From positions 186,001 through 250,000 of the forward strand of contig JADJOY010000014.1 in NCBI GenBank assembly GCA_016713535.1: a stretch of 64,000 nucleotides of DNA, written 5' to 3'. This stretch comes from JADJOY01 sp016713535 [NCBI: Deltaproteobacteria bacterium] (lineage in GTDB: Bacteria; JADJOY01). Below the pieces are notes generated by a model. That model was not told the origin of the DNA and ran no database searches. It worked only from the letters and a program-made list of their open reading frames with translations. The position numbers and the translations under genes were made by a program. Below, in pieces: positions 17,069 through 25,726 of the stretch (its first letter is position 1; every line of letters begins with the position of its first letter).

Positions 17069-18433
17069 TCAGAACCGGAACGTGCCGGTGAGGCCACCGA
17101 CGAGCACGTGGCCACCCATCGTGAAGTTGCCGTAGCCGTCGGCGACCGGGTTCGTCTTGCGGGCGTCACGCTCCTCGAGCATCAGGTACTGGCCGTGGAG
17201 GTCGATGTCGATCGGCCCGCGCACCACCGAGAGCAGGTGCGGGAAGCGCGCGCCGAACCCCACCGCGAAGATGTGCACGTTGGTGTCGGCGAAGTTGTTG
17301 AAGCCCTTGGGTTCGGGAGCCGGTGTCGGGCGGTAGCGATAGCCGCCACGCACGAAGAGCTCCACGTGGTCGTCTTCGTGGAAGCGGTACTCGGTGCCTA
17401 CCGCCGGGATCACGATGTCGTGGAAGTCGGGCGGCGGCAGCCCGAAGTTCGGGTTCTGACCCAGGAGCAACGCGAGCCCGCCCTCGTAGGTGGTGGCGCC
17501 CTCGGGCGACGGCTGCTGGAACGCCGACCACAGCGCGTAGGTCACGTCGAGGGTGAAGAGCAGGTCGTCGGTCGCGTTCCATGCGCCGCCGAGGGTGAAC
17601 TGGTCGGGGCTGAAGAAGCTGAAGACCTGCTGGCGCAGCACGATCTTCGACTCGGGCAGGATCGACACCGGGATGTCGAAGATGTGCAGCGCCTCGATGC
17701 TGACGTCGATCGGCACCTCGTAGAGGGCCTCGTTCTTGGATCGGTAGTCGAAGCCGAAGCGCAGCCCCTCGGTGGGCTTCACCAGCAACCCGGCCACCGG
17801 ATAGAAGCGGCCGTGCTGGGTCGCCGAGATGGTGCCCTCGCTGAAGAGCCCCTCGTTGTCGGGGCGATCCTCGCGCAGCAGGAAGTCGGGCCCGCCGCTC
17901 GAGTCGACGAACAGCGAGATGCCGGCGCCCACCGAGATCCACGGCGCCAGCTCGAAGCAGAACGGGAACATCACCATGGTGCGCTGGTTACGCGCGCCGT
18001 AGAGAACGTACGTGGGCTGGTCGTAGGGGATCGCGAGGGTTCGCGCGACGCGCTTGTCGGGCAGGTGGAAGAGCCCGCCGCCCGACATCTTGATGCCGAA
18101 CGGCAGCTCGAGCGGCGGCGAGACGAAGCCCGCGACGAGCCCGCTGGTGGTGTCCTCGTCGATGTCCTGGCCGTTGATCTCGAGCGTCGGCGGCGCGTAG
18201 AAGTAGCCGACGCTCGCCTCCATCCCGCCGTTTTGCGCGAGGCCGGCCGGGTTGTAGTAGACCGAGCCGAAGTCCTGAACCACCGCGGTCACGGCGCTCG
18301 CCATGCCCGCGGAGCGCGAGCCCACCCCGTAGGCGTCGAACGGGTTGGCGCGCGCGCCCGCGGCGGTGAGCGCGATCGTGAGCGCGACCATCGCCGGTGC
18401 GGCGAGAGGCAGCGAGCGGCGCGCGCGTCTCAC
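17069..18433 (-). CDS. FadL/OmpP1/TodX-family outer-membrane channel (copy 1)
   Basis: A 454-residue beta-barrel of the long-chain fatty acid/aromatic hydrocarbon transport family. The GTG at 18433 is chosen because it overlaps the upstream stop (GTGA) and gives a full signal peptide ending AGARA before NPFDAYG. The N-terminal hatch signature is canonical: SRSAGMASAVTAVVQDFGSVYYNPAGLA. Amphipathic strands alternate through to the C-terminal aromatic, ending GTFRF as barrel substrates of BamA do. It would move hydrophobic substrates across the outer membrane. It is translationally coupled to a second family member upstream, which suggests the two are made together. Confidence 0.9.
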   Translation of the reverse strand: MRRARRSLPLAAPAMVALTIALTAAGARANPFDAYGVGSRSAGMASAVTAVVQDFGSVYYNPAGLAQNGGMEASVGYFYAPPTLEINGQDIDEDTTSGLVAGFVSPPLELPFGIKMSGGGLFHLPDKRVARTLAIPYDQPTYVLYGARNQRTMVMFPFCFELAPWISVGAGISLFVDSSGGPDFLLREDRPDNEGLFSEGTISATQHGRFYPVAGLLVKPTEGLRFGFDYRSKNEALYEVPIDVSIEALHIFDIPVSILPESKIVLRQQVFSFFSPDQFTLGGAWNATDDLLFTLDVTYALWSAFQQPSPEGATTYEGGLALLLGQNPNFGLPPPDFHDIVIPAVGTEYRFHEDDHVELFVRGGYRYRPTPAPEPKGFNNFADTNVHIFAVGFGARFPHLLSVVRGPIDIDLHGQYLMLEERDARKTNPVADGYGNFTMGGHVLVGGLTGTFRF

Positions 18434-19815
18434 GGCACGCTCGTGTCGGCGCTGATCGCCGCGCCGAGGTAGTAGACGACACCGTCGCCGGTGATCACCG
18501 GCTGGCCGGGGTTGGACGGCGGCACGTCGGCGTCCTTCACTGCCCGGGTCTTGCTCAGGAGCTGCGTCTGGAAGGTCAGGTTGAAGGTCGGGTTCGACTT
18601 CGACACGTCGGTGCCGAAGAGCGTCTTGGCGGTGATGCCGGTGCCGATCCCGAGGATGTGCTTGTCGCCGTCCACGAAGTTCGTGGTGCGGGTCTGCTTG
18701 GGCGCCGGGCTCGGATCGAACGAGTAGCCGCCGCGTAGCCAAAGGTCGACGCTCTCGCCCGCGTACACGCGGTAGTCGGCGCCGATGCGCGGCGTCCAGG
18801 TGTCGCTGAAGTGGGGGTCGATGGCCGGCCCGCTCTTGAGCTCGAGCGGCAGGATCGGGATGTCGATGTCGGTGTCGATCACCAGCGACGGCGACTTGAA
18901 GTTCGAGTAGCGGTTGTAGGCGAGATCGAACGCGATCACTCCGTCGCTGCCGAAGTGGTACGCCGTGCCCAGCGTGTAGGTCTCGGGCGTGTAGAGCAGC
19001 GTCGACGTGAAGTCGAGCTTGAGCGGGATGCCGGAGAGCAGGATCGTGAGCGGGATCTGCAGGTCGAGCTGGTAGCGGTAGCGCCACGTGAAGCCGAAGG
19101 TCCAGTTCTCGAGCGATGAGCTCAGCTCGTTGCCCTTCACGAAGGCGCCCACGTCCGGGGAGAAGAGCGCCTTCGACTCCTGGTCGACGGTGGTGAGGAT
19201 CGACGCCACGCCGTTCAGGCTGCGGATGCCGGGCTTGAGGTCGAGCCCGCCGCCCAGGTCGGCGTTGAAGGTGGCGCCGAAGCCCACCAGGAACCACGGC
19301 AGCGGATCGGTCGCGAAGCCCGCGTGCATGATGTTGGCGCGCGGATACTGCTCGAGCAGCACGAACTGCGGCGTGGTGGCCGCCGGCACCTGCAGCGAGA
19401 GGATGTAGTCGACGGGCTGGAAGTAGTTGTAGCCGAACGCCACCCGGTCCTTGAGCCAGTCGATGAACGGCAGCGTGAACACGAAGCCGAGGTAGAGCCC
19501 GTCGGTGCCGGCGCCGTTCTCGTCGGCTTCGCCCTGGGCGGTGAGGTCCATGTAGGCGTACTGGTAGCCCACGCCCACGCGGGTCGAGGTCTTCTGGATG
19601 ATGCCGGCGGTGTTGGCGTAGGCGCCGGTGAAGTCGTCGGCGACGGCGGTGAAGGCACCCGCCATCGCGGCGTAACGCGGTCCGGGGCCGAAGAGCCGGA
19701 AGTTGGTGGCGGACGCCGCGTGCGGCAGCGCGACCGCTGCGATCAAGGCGAGCGCCACCACGCGAGCGGCGACGCGGGCGTGGCTCGAACGGCGGAGGAA
19801 CGGGCGCAGGTTCAT
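18430..19815 (-). CDS. FadL/OmpP1-family outer-membrane channel (copy 2)
   Basis: A 461-residue barrel, first gene of a two-channel operon. The ATG at 19815 gives a signal peptide ending ALPHAASA before TNFRLFGPG. The hatch region is recognisable (YAAMAGAFTAVADDFTGAYANTAGII), but the usual NPAG is NTAG, and the C-terminus ends SADTSVP without a terminal Phe. Sequence identity to copy 1 is low by eye, so they are not recent duplicates and may take different ligands. The gene is divergent from the M81 peptidase across a 158-bp gap with no repeat element. Hydrophobic-substrate uptake is the family role; the ligand is unknown. Confidence 0.87.
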   Translation of the reverse strand: MNLRPFLRRSSHARVAARVVALALIAAVALPHAASATNFRLFGPGPRYAAMAGAFTAVADDFTGAYANTAGIIQKTSTRVGVGYQYAYMDLTAQGEADENGAGTDGLYLGFVFTLPFIDWLKDRVAFGYNYFQPVDYILSLQVPAATTPQFVLLEQYPRANIMHAGFATDPLPWFLVGFGATFNADLGGGLDLKPGIRSLNGVASILTTVDQESKALFSPDVGAFVKGNELSSSLENWTFGFTWRYRYQLDLQIPLTILLSGIPLKLDFTSTLLYTPETYTLGTAYHFGSDGVIAFDLAYNRYSNFKSPSLVIDTDIDIPILPLELKSGPAIDPHFSDTWTPRIGADYRVYAGESVDLWLRGGYSFDPSPAPKQTRTTNFVDGDKHILGIGTGITAKTLFGTDVSKSNPTFNLTFQTQLLSKTRAVKDADVPPSNPGQPVITGDGVVYYLGAAISADTSVP

Positions 19816-19973
19816 CGTTCGGGCGTCAGCCGAGGGCGCGGCGCACGTGAAGCGGGCGGCCAGCACATCGGACGGGCGACCGTTTCTATGCGATCCGCCG
19901 GCTCGGGGGCAACCGTGATCTGGCGCATGGTGTGTCCGGCTGCTCTGCGCTACGGTCGGGGATCGAGGAGCTC

Positions 19974-21488
19974 ATGGCGATTCGCATCGCGTACGGACGC
20001 ATCAACCACGAGACCAACGCGTTCAGCCCGGTCGACACCTCGTTCGAGGCGTTCACCCGCGCCCATTTCCTGGAGGGCGACGCGCTCGCCGCGGCGTGCG
20101 CGCCGGACGGCTACGAGGTGGCGGGCTACGCCAAGAACGCCGAGCTCTCGGGGCTCGTCGCCGCGCTCGACGAGCGCCGCGGCGAGGTCGAGGGCGTGCC
20201 CTTGCTCAGCGCGTGGGCGATCCCGTCCGGCCCGCTCGCGGAGGAGGCGTTCGAGACCGTGACGGCGCGCCTCCTCGAGCGGCTGCGCGCGGCGGGGAAG
20301 GTGGACGGCGTCTTCCTGTCGCTCCACGGCGCCATGACCACCCGCCACGATCCGCACCCCGAGGCGCGCCTGCTCGAGGCGGTGCGCCGCGAGCTCGGGC
20401 CCGACGTGCCGCTCGCGGTGTCCTTCGACCTCCACGCGCAGCTCTGCGCGAAGAAGCTCGCGCCGGTCACGTTCGCGTGCGCCTACCGCACCAACCCGCA
20501 CCGCGACCACGCCCGCACCGGGCGGCGCGCGGGGCGCATCCTGATCGACACCGCGCTCGGCAAGGTGAGGCCGGTGTACCGCTGGCGGACGCTGCCGATG
20601 GTGCTGGGCGGCGGCACCACGGTCGACCTGCTGCCGACGATGCGGCCGATCTTCCGCCGCATGAGCCGGATGGAGCGCGAGCCGCGCGTCCTCGACGCGA
20701 GCCTGTGCATGGTCCACCTGTGGAACGACGACCCCGAGATCGGCTGGAGCGCGCACGTGATCACCGACGGCGACGCGGCGCTCGCCGATCGCCTCGCCGA
20801 CGAGCTGGCCGACAGCGCGTGGGGTGTCCGCGAGGTGATGCCGCCGGCGTTTCCGGGCGCGCTCGAGGCGCTCGAGGAGGCTCGCGCGGCGCGGCTCGCG
20901 CGGCGGCTCGGCGTGGTGTGCCTGTCCGACGCGAGCGACGTGGTCGCGGCGGGCGCGACCGGCGAGAACACGAACCTGCTGCGCGCTCTCCTCGAGCACG
21001 GGCAGGGGATGGTGAGCTACGCGCCGATCCTCGACACGAGCGTGGCGGTCGAGCTGGCGGGGCGGGCGCCTGGCAGCGCGGTGGACGTCGAGGTGGGCGG
21101 GAAGATCGATCCCCTCACCAACCCGCCGCTTCGTGTGCGCGGGCGATTGCTCGCGACCCAGGTCCGTGAGCCGTTCGGCCACGTCGCGGTGCTCGACCTC
21201 GGTCACGTGAAGCTGGTGGTGACCGAGCACACGCCGATCGTCATGAAGCCCGCCTTCTATCGAGACGCCGGGCTCGATCCGTGGAAGGCCGACATCCTGG
21301 TGGTGAAGAGCTTCTTCCACTTCCGCATCTACTTCGCGGCGATCAACCGGCGCACGATCTACGTGCGCACGCTCGGGCTCACGGACGTGGACCGCGCCCT
21401 CGGCCTCACCTTCGACGGGCCGGTCCACCCCAAGGACAAGGTCGACGACTGGCGCCCCGCCGACCGCCGCCGCCGCGGGGTGGCGTAG
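19974..21488 (+). CDS. M81-family metallopeptidase (MlrC/microcystinase C-like)
   Basis: A 504-residue protein of the M81 family. The ATG at 19974 follows GAGGAG. Family hallmarks are GRINHETNAFSP at the N-terminus, FLSLHGAM, the metal-site region VSFDLHAQL followed by YRTNPHRDHARTG, and C-terminal HTPIVMKPAFYRDAGLDP...VVKSFFHFR. MlrC of sphingomonads hydrolyses linear microcystin fragments, but most homologues have unknown substrates and probably act on small amide compounds. It lies alone between divergent FadL genes and a repeat-filled gap, so context gives no clue to substrate. Length is normal for the family. Confidence 0.92.
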   Translation: MAIRIAYGRINHETNAFSPVDTSFEAFTRAHFLEGDALAAACAPDGYEVAGYAKNAELSGLVAALDERRGEVEGVPLLSAWAIPSGPLAEEAFETVTARLLERLRAAGKVDGVFLSLHGAMTTRHDPHPEARLLEAVRRELGPDVPLAVSFDLHAQLCAKKLAPVTFACAYRTNPHRDHARTGRRAGRILIDTALGKVRPVYRWRTLPMVLGGGTTVDLLPTMRPIFRRMSRMEREPRVLDASLCMVHLWNDDPEIGWSAHVITDGDAALADRLADELADSAWGVREVMPPAFPGALEALEEARAARLARRLGVVCLSDASDVVAAGATGENTNLLRALLEHGQGMVSYAPILDTSVAVELAGRAPGSAVDVEVGGKIDPLTNPPLRVRGRLLATQVREPFGHVAVLDLGHVKLVVTEHTPIVMKPAFYRDAGLDPWKADILVVKSFFHFRIYFAAINRRTIYVRTLGLTDVDRALGLTFDGPVHPKDKVDDWRPADRRRRGVA

Positions 21489-21540
21489 TCGCGCGTGGTC
21501 GGCGGGTCACGCGTCGGCGGAATCGTCGATGCCCGCCCGG

Positions 21541-21840
21541 TCCGGAGGGGCACGCGTCGCGTGCCCGGCGATACGACGGGGCCCGAGCGTCGCCGCACAC
21601 GCCGATCCCTGTACGGTCCCGATCGATCCCTATCTGGAGGGCGCGCCGGGGCCGCGGACCGCCGGGCGGCGGTCCCTCCGACGGCGGCGCCGCGTTGCCC
21701 GGGCCAGACCAGCCGCGCGTCCGGGGAGGTGCACGCGTCGCGTGCCCGGCGCTACGCCCCGGTGCGAGCGCCGGCGGGATCGCCGATCCCCGCACGATGC
21801 CTCGCCCGGTATGGAGGGCCCGCCTCCGGCGGGCCGCCTA
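21541..21840. repeat. Repeat-filled gap with palindromic elements
   Basis: The 360-bp gap 21489-21848 has no gene. It contains two copies of the GGAGG..GCACGCGTCGCGTGCCCGG type (21541-21577 and 21724-21757), a GGCGGTCCCTCC-type element near 21645-21685, and a GGAGGGCCCGCCTCCGG-type palindrome at 21813-21838 next to the trxC stop. Confidence 0.75.
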
Positions 21841-21848
21841 CGAAAGCG

Positions 21849-22277
21849 TCACGTAGCGCGGGCGAGCCACGCGACGAGCTGCGTATGCGGCACGACGCCC
21901 GCTTGCTGCTGCACGACCCGCCCACCCCGGAGCACCACGAAGTTCGGGATGCTACGCACGCCGTAGCGCGCGGCCACCTCGGGGTGGCGCTCGGTGTCGA
22001 CCTTGAGCACCAGCGCGCGACCGGCGGTGTCGTGGGCAGCGCGCTTCACCTCGGGCGCCGCCGTCCGGCACGGGCCGCACCAGTCCGCCCAGAAGTCCAC
22101 CAGCACCGGAACCGACGCGCCCTGCACGATCTCGTCGAAGGTCGCGGCGTCGGCGTCGATCGGCTCCGCCACCGGAGCGAGCTCACCCTTGCACGCGCCG
22201 CACCGCCCGGCGCTGGCGAGGTGCTTGGCGGGGATGCGGTTGGGCTTGTGGCAGAACGGGCAGGCGCGGATCACCAT
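21849..22277 (-). CDS. trxC: Thioredoxin 2 (zinc-binding N-terminus)
   Basis: A 142-residue thioredoxin with an added N-terminal zinc ribbon, C6-x2-C9 (CPFC) and C26-x2-C29 (CGAC), then the redox site W-C67-G-P-C70. The cis-Pro region SIPNFVVLRGG is present. This matches TrxC, the zinc-containing cytoplasmic disulfide reductase induced by oxidative stress in Escherichia coli. The zinc site tunes its redox behaviour. It is 71 bp downstream of the PAP2 lipoprotein gene on the same strand. Length and motifs are complete. Confidence 0.95.
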   Translation of the reverse strand: MVIRACPFCHKPNRIPAKHLASAGRCGACKGELAPVAEPIDADAATFDEIVQGASVPVLVDFWADWCGPCRTAAPEVKRAAHDTAGRALVLKVDTERHPEVAARYGVRSIPNFVVLRGGRVVQQQAGVVPHTQLVAWLARAT

Positions 22278-22348
22278 CGGCCTCGCTTTCGTGGCTTCCG
22301 CTCGAACGTGGCCACGGAAAGTGCCCCGTCAAGCCGGCCGGCCGGCGC

Positions 22349-23149
22349 TCACAGCGGCCACGTGAGTGCGAGCGCGAACCCGCGCGTCGACGGCGCCAGG
22401 CTCACCGAGGGCCAGCCGTCTCCCTCGTCCGGCCCGAGGAACGCGTCGGCAGCGAACGAGCCGAGGAAGTGGCCAATCGCCGCGCCCGCGAGGACGTCGG
22501 ACGGGAAGTGCTTGCCGGCCTCGATCCGTCCCCACCCGGCCGCACCAGCGAGGACGTAGGCCGCGGCGTCGAGCCCGACGCGCGCGGGCTCGCTGACCGC
22601 GAGCGCCTCGACGTTGCGCGTGGTGCCCGCGGTCAGCGCGAAGGCGAGGCTCGCGTGCCCCGACGGGAAGCTCGCGCGATCCTCGCCGTTCGGGCGGAGC
22701 CGATCCGTCGCCTCCTTGAGGCCCAGGCTCAGACCACCGGTCACGCCCACGGCGAGGCCCTCGACCGCGAGCCGCTCGCCGCGTTCCCGCCACGGCGACC
22801 CGGCGTCGACGCTCGGCTCGACGGCGAGCGCGCTCCCGGCCATCGCGGCGGCGAGCACACCGTCGAGGACGGTGCTGGCGTCGTCCGCGGCGCGCGCGGA
22901 GCCGTAGATCGGGGTGTGGCGCATCGCCCAGCGCGACGCACGCTCGTCGAGGTCGTCGAGCGCGAACACCACGGCGCCCAGCGCCGTGGCCCACGTCGCC
23001 GGATGCAGCGCCGCCTGGAGCGCCGCCTCGCCGGCTTGCGCCGGGGATGGCAGTCGCGCCCCGTAGCCAGGCATGGCCGGATCCGCGCGCAGCCCCGAGC
23101 ACGCGGCCGTGGTGATCACGAACGAGAGGCAGAGAGGGCGTACGCGCAC
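22349..23149 (-). CDS. PAP2-superfamily phosphatase, lipoprotein
   Basis: About 266 residues from a GTG at 23149, chosen because it gives a short signal peptide with a lipobox (TTAAC, Cys17). All three PAP2 phosphatase motifs are seen: KEATDRLRP, PSGHASLAFA and GRIEAGKHFPSDVLAG, supplying the Lys/Arg pair, the first His, and the nucleophile His with its Asp. The family dephosphorylates membrane lipids such as phosphatidate or undecaprenyl pyrophosphate. The start is uncertain because no clear ribosome site precedes it. The family assignment is firm; the lipid substrate is unknown. Confidence 0.88.
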   Translation of the reverse strand: MRVRPLCLSFVITTAACSGLRADPAMPGYGARLPSPAQAGEAALQAALHPATWATALGAVVFALDDLDERASRWAMRHTPIYGSARAADDASTVLDGVLAAAMAGSALAVEPSVDAGSPWRERGERLAVEGLAVGVTGGLSLGLKEATDRLRPNGEDRASFPSGHASLAFALTAGTTRNVEALAVSEPARVGLDAAAYVLAGAAGWGRIEAGKHFPSDVLAGAAIGHFLGSFAADAFLGPDEGDGWPSVSLAPSTRGFALALTWPL

Positions 23150-23280
23150 TGGAGGTTCCGGCTGGAGCGGGTGCCGAGCATGCGCGGTCGGATGACGGAT
23201 CGGCGAGGAGGTCCACGAGCTGCGGACAGATCGGTACGTCCCGGCGATGCGCTGAAGGACTCGAGCGCGAACCAGGCGCT

Positions 23281-23822
23281 CGCGGGGGGAGGGAGCCCCC
23301 CACCCCCGCGCTACGCCCCCGCCGGGATCGCCGGAGTGGCCCACGAAGCGAGTGATTCTACCCGCGCCACGGCGCGCGGCGCGGTGCCGCGCCGGATTCA
23401 GGACGGGGCGGGGTCTTGGAAAGACCCCGCGGAAACAAGGGCGGGGGCCTGAAAAGCCGCTCTGTTAGCCGAAGTCGTTACTCGCGATTCCGGCCCGGTC
23501 GCCGACGGGACTCGCCGATGGGCGCGTCGCAGCGCGACGCCACGAGCGTAAGCCGAGTGCCTTGGGGTTGGCCTGCCGGGATCGAACGGTGTCGCGGTGT
23601 AGCGCCCTCGCGTATCGCCGGGCACGCGACGCGTGCCCCTCCGTCCGGAGCCCGCACTCACTCGGATCGGGACGCGGGCCCGAGCGGCATCCCGGATCGC
23701 GGAACGACCGGGTTCGCCAGGTGGCGCGTCGCAGCGCGACGCCACGAGCGAAGCGAGTGCCTCGGGTGGGCCCCGCCCGGATTCACTCCCGGCGGGCGGG
23801 GGGCTGGAACAGCCCCCCGAAA
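23281..23822. repeat. Repeat-filled gap upstream of the PAP2 gene
   Basis: No gene is visible in 23150-23824. Elements are: a CTAC-footed REP at 23281-23323; hairpin GCGGGGTCTT-GG-AAAGACCCCGC at 23410-23434; two copies of a GGCGCGTCGCAGCGCGACGC block (about 23521 and 23722); a reversed GGCACGCGACGCGTGCCC element at 23611-23646; and CGGGGGGCTG-GAA-CAGCCCCCCG at about 23798-23821, abutting the HEAT-repeat gene stop. Confidence 0.75.
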
Positions 23823-23824
23823 GC

Positions 23825-24727
23825 TCAGTTCAGCTTGTCGTGGTGCGCCTTCTTGGCGGAGGCGAGCGCGGCCTGGCGGACCTCGGCGTCGTCGTCGCGC
23901 AGCGCCTTGAGCATCGCCGTCGCTGCTTCGCGCGAGGCGGGGCCGATTCGTCCCAGCGCCCGTGCGGCCAGTGCGCGCACAGCGGCCTCGGGGCTGGTGA
24001 GCGCGTCGGCGAGGATCGGCACCGCGGCGCGTGCGTCGCCGCCGAAGGTGCTGAGCGCGCTCGCGGCGTGGAGGCGCACGCGCGCATCGGCGTCGCCGAG
24101 GGCGCGCCGCACCGCGTCCTCCGTCGAAGCGGCCCGCTCTCCGATCGCCGCGAGCGAGCGCGCCGCGGTGAGTCGCACCGACGGTTCGGCGTCGGCGAGC
24201 GCACCGGCGAGCGCGGTCACCGCCGGCGCGCCGATTTTCCCGAGCGCCCACACCGCGCGCTGCCGCACCTCGAGGTCACCGTCCCCGAGCAGCCGCGCGA
24301 GGCCGGCGGTGGCGGGCTCGGCGTCGCGTGCCAGGCAGCCGAGCGCTTGAGCGGCGACGCGCCGGAGATCGGCCCGCTGGGCGTCGAGGAGCGCGACCAG
24401 CGCCGGGATCGCGCTCGCGCCCATGGTCCCGATCGCGCGCGCCGCGGCGTCCCGGACGTCTTCGGTCGGGTCGTCGAGGAGCGCCAGCAGCGGTTCGGGA
24501 ACGGCGCGCGAGGAGCGCCCGATCCGCCCCAGCGCCGCACCCGCGGCCTCGCGTGCCGCGGGGCTGCCCGAGCGCACCACCTCCACCAGCCCGGGCACCG
24601 CGGCGTCGCCGAGCCTGCCGAGGGCGAGCGCCGCGCTCACCCGCCACTCGGCCTCGCCGTGCTCGAGATCGTCGAGGAGGGTGCGGATGCGCTCTGCGCT
24701 GGAGGGTGCGGGGTGCGGCTCGGTCAT
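23825..24727 (-). CDS. HEAT-repeat protein
   Basis: A 300-residue protein built almost wholly of helical HEAT/PBS-lyase-type repeats of about 31 residues, with the recurring pattern ALGRIG...VPALVALL...DVRDAAARAIG. About nine repeats can be counted. It has no signal peptide and no catalytic motif, so it is probably a cytoplasmic protein-binding scaffold. Similar proteins act as lyases for bilin attachment or as adaptors, but nothing here supports a specific role. It stands alone, divergent from the cytochrome c gene. The ATG at 24727 is consistent with the first repeat beginning at about residue 10. Confidence 0.88.
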   Translation of the reverse strand: MTEPHPAPSSAERIRTLLDDLEHGEAEWRVSAALALGRLGDAAVPGLVEVVRSGSPAAREAAGAALGRIGRSSRAVPEPLLALLDDPTEDVRDAAARAIGTMGASAIPALVALLDAQRADLRRVAAQALGCLARDAEPATAGLARLLGDGDLEVRQRAVWALGKIGAPAVTALAGALADAEPSVRLTAARSLAAIGERAASTEDAVRRALGDADARVRLHAASALSTFGGDARAAVPILADALTSPEAAVRALAARALGRIGPASREAATAMLKALRDDDAEVRQAALASAKKAHHDKLN

Positions 24728-24892
24728 CGACGTCCAATGTCCGCGGCTGGCAGGAATCGGCGGCGTTTCGGATGATGGCGCGCCTCCGCACGGTCGAGCC
24801 GGCGCCTGCTCGGCTCGCGATCCGGGGGTGGCGTGGCCCGCGCCTTGAACCTAACATCGTGCCGGTGGTCCAACCTCAGGAGGAAACGACGG

Positions 24893-25498
24893 ATGGAGAT
24901 TCTCGATCGGAAGTGGGCCCGTGCGACGCGGGCCGCGGTGACCGGTCTGTTGGTGTCGGCCTCGGCGGCGCTCGCGGCGTCGCACGCCGAGACCAACATG
25001 CAGGCGAAGCCCGCCGACCTCGTGGCGCGCGGTGAATATCTCGCCACCATCACGGGCTGCGGCGATTGCCACACACCCGGCACGTTCTACGGCGCGCCCG
25101 ACATGACCCGGAAGTTCTCCGGCAGCGAGCTCGGCTGGCAGGGGCCGTGGGGCGTGAGCTACGCCCGCAACCTGACCCCCGACAAGGAGACGGGCATCGG
25201 TTCGTGGACCGACGAGCAGATCATCACCGCCATCCGACAGGGCCGGCGGCCCGACGGTGCCGCGGTACTGCCGCCGATGCCGTGGCCGGACTTCGCGGCC
25301 ATGACCGACGACGACGTGAAGGCCATCGTGGCGTACCTGCGGTCGGTGCCGCCGATTCGCCACGCCGTGCCGGCGGTGATCCCCCCGGGCAAGCCGGTGA
25401 CGGGTGCGTATCTGACCTTCCCGCCGCCGCCGGCGTGGGATGCGCCGCGCACTCCACCGGCTGGTGCCCCGCCCGCGGCTGCGCCCGCGGCGAAGTGA
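24893..25498 (+). CDS. Class I cytochrome c, exported
   Basis: A 201-residue c-type cytochrome. The ATG at 24893 follows AGGAGG by nine bases and gives a signal peptide (TRAAVTGLLVSASAALAA). Haem is attached at C56-x2-C59-H60 (CGDCH) and the axial Met is M129 in LPPMPW. The layout, with a single haem near the N-terminus and a DDDVKAIVAYLRSVPP helix, resembles the cytochrome c subunits of membrane alcohol/aldehyde dehydrogenases and other periplasmic electron carriers. The C-terminal tail is Pro/Ala-rich. No partner dehydrogenase is adjacent. Electron transfer in the periplasm is predicted; the partner is unknown. Confidence 0.92.
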   Translation: MEILDRKWARATRAAVTGLLVSASAALAASHAETNMQAKPADLVARGEYLATITGCGDCHTPGTFYGAPDMTRKFSGSELGWQGPWGVSYARNLTPDKETGIGSWTDEQIITAIRQGRRPDGAAVLPPMPWPDFAAMTDDDVKAIVAYLRSVPPIRHAVPAVIPPGKPVTGAYLTFPPPPAWDAPRTPPAGAPPAAAPAAK

Positions 25499-25514
25499 GG
25501 GCCGCGTCGTGGGT

Positions 25515-25663
25515 TCGGGAGGGCTGACGCCCTCCCCTACACTCCCCGGCGGTCTCGAATCGGTTCCTGGCGCCCGGCGACGGGGAATGGAACCCCCGTC
25601 GCTACGACTTCCGCGCCAATCCCGAACGGAGGGATGGGCACGTGCCGCGTGCCCGGCGATCGG
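25515..25663. repeat. Three palindromic repeats between the cytochrome and lipase genes
   Basis: Elements: CGGGAGGGC-TGAC-GCCCTCCC with CTAC foot at 25515-25540; a GCGACGGGG..CCCCGTCGCTAC type at 25576-25606; and GGGCACGTGCCGCGTGCCCGG at about 25633-25657. The first is identical over 27 nt to the copy inside the MFS transporter gene at 42568-42594. The genes on either side converge. Confidence 0.8.
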
Positions 25664-25726
25664 TGTTTCGGAGGGACGGCCTCCTGGCCGTCCGGCCCGC
25701 CGGGAGGCGGGCCCTCCGAGGGGGAC

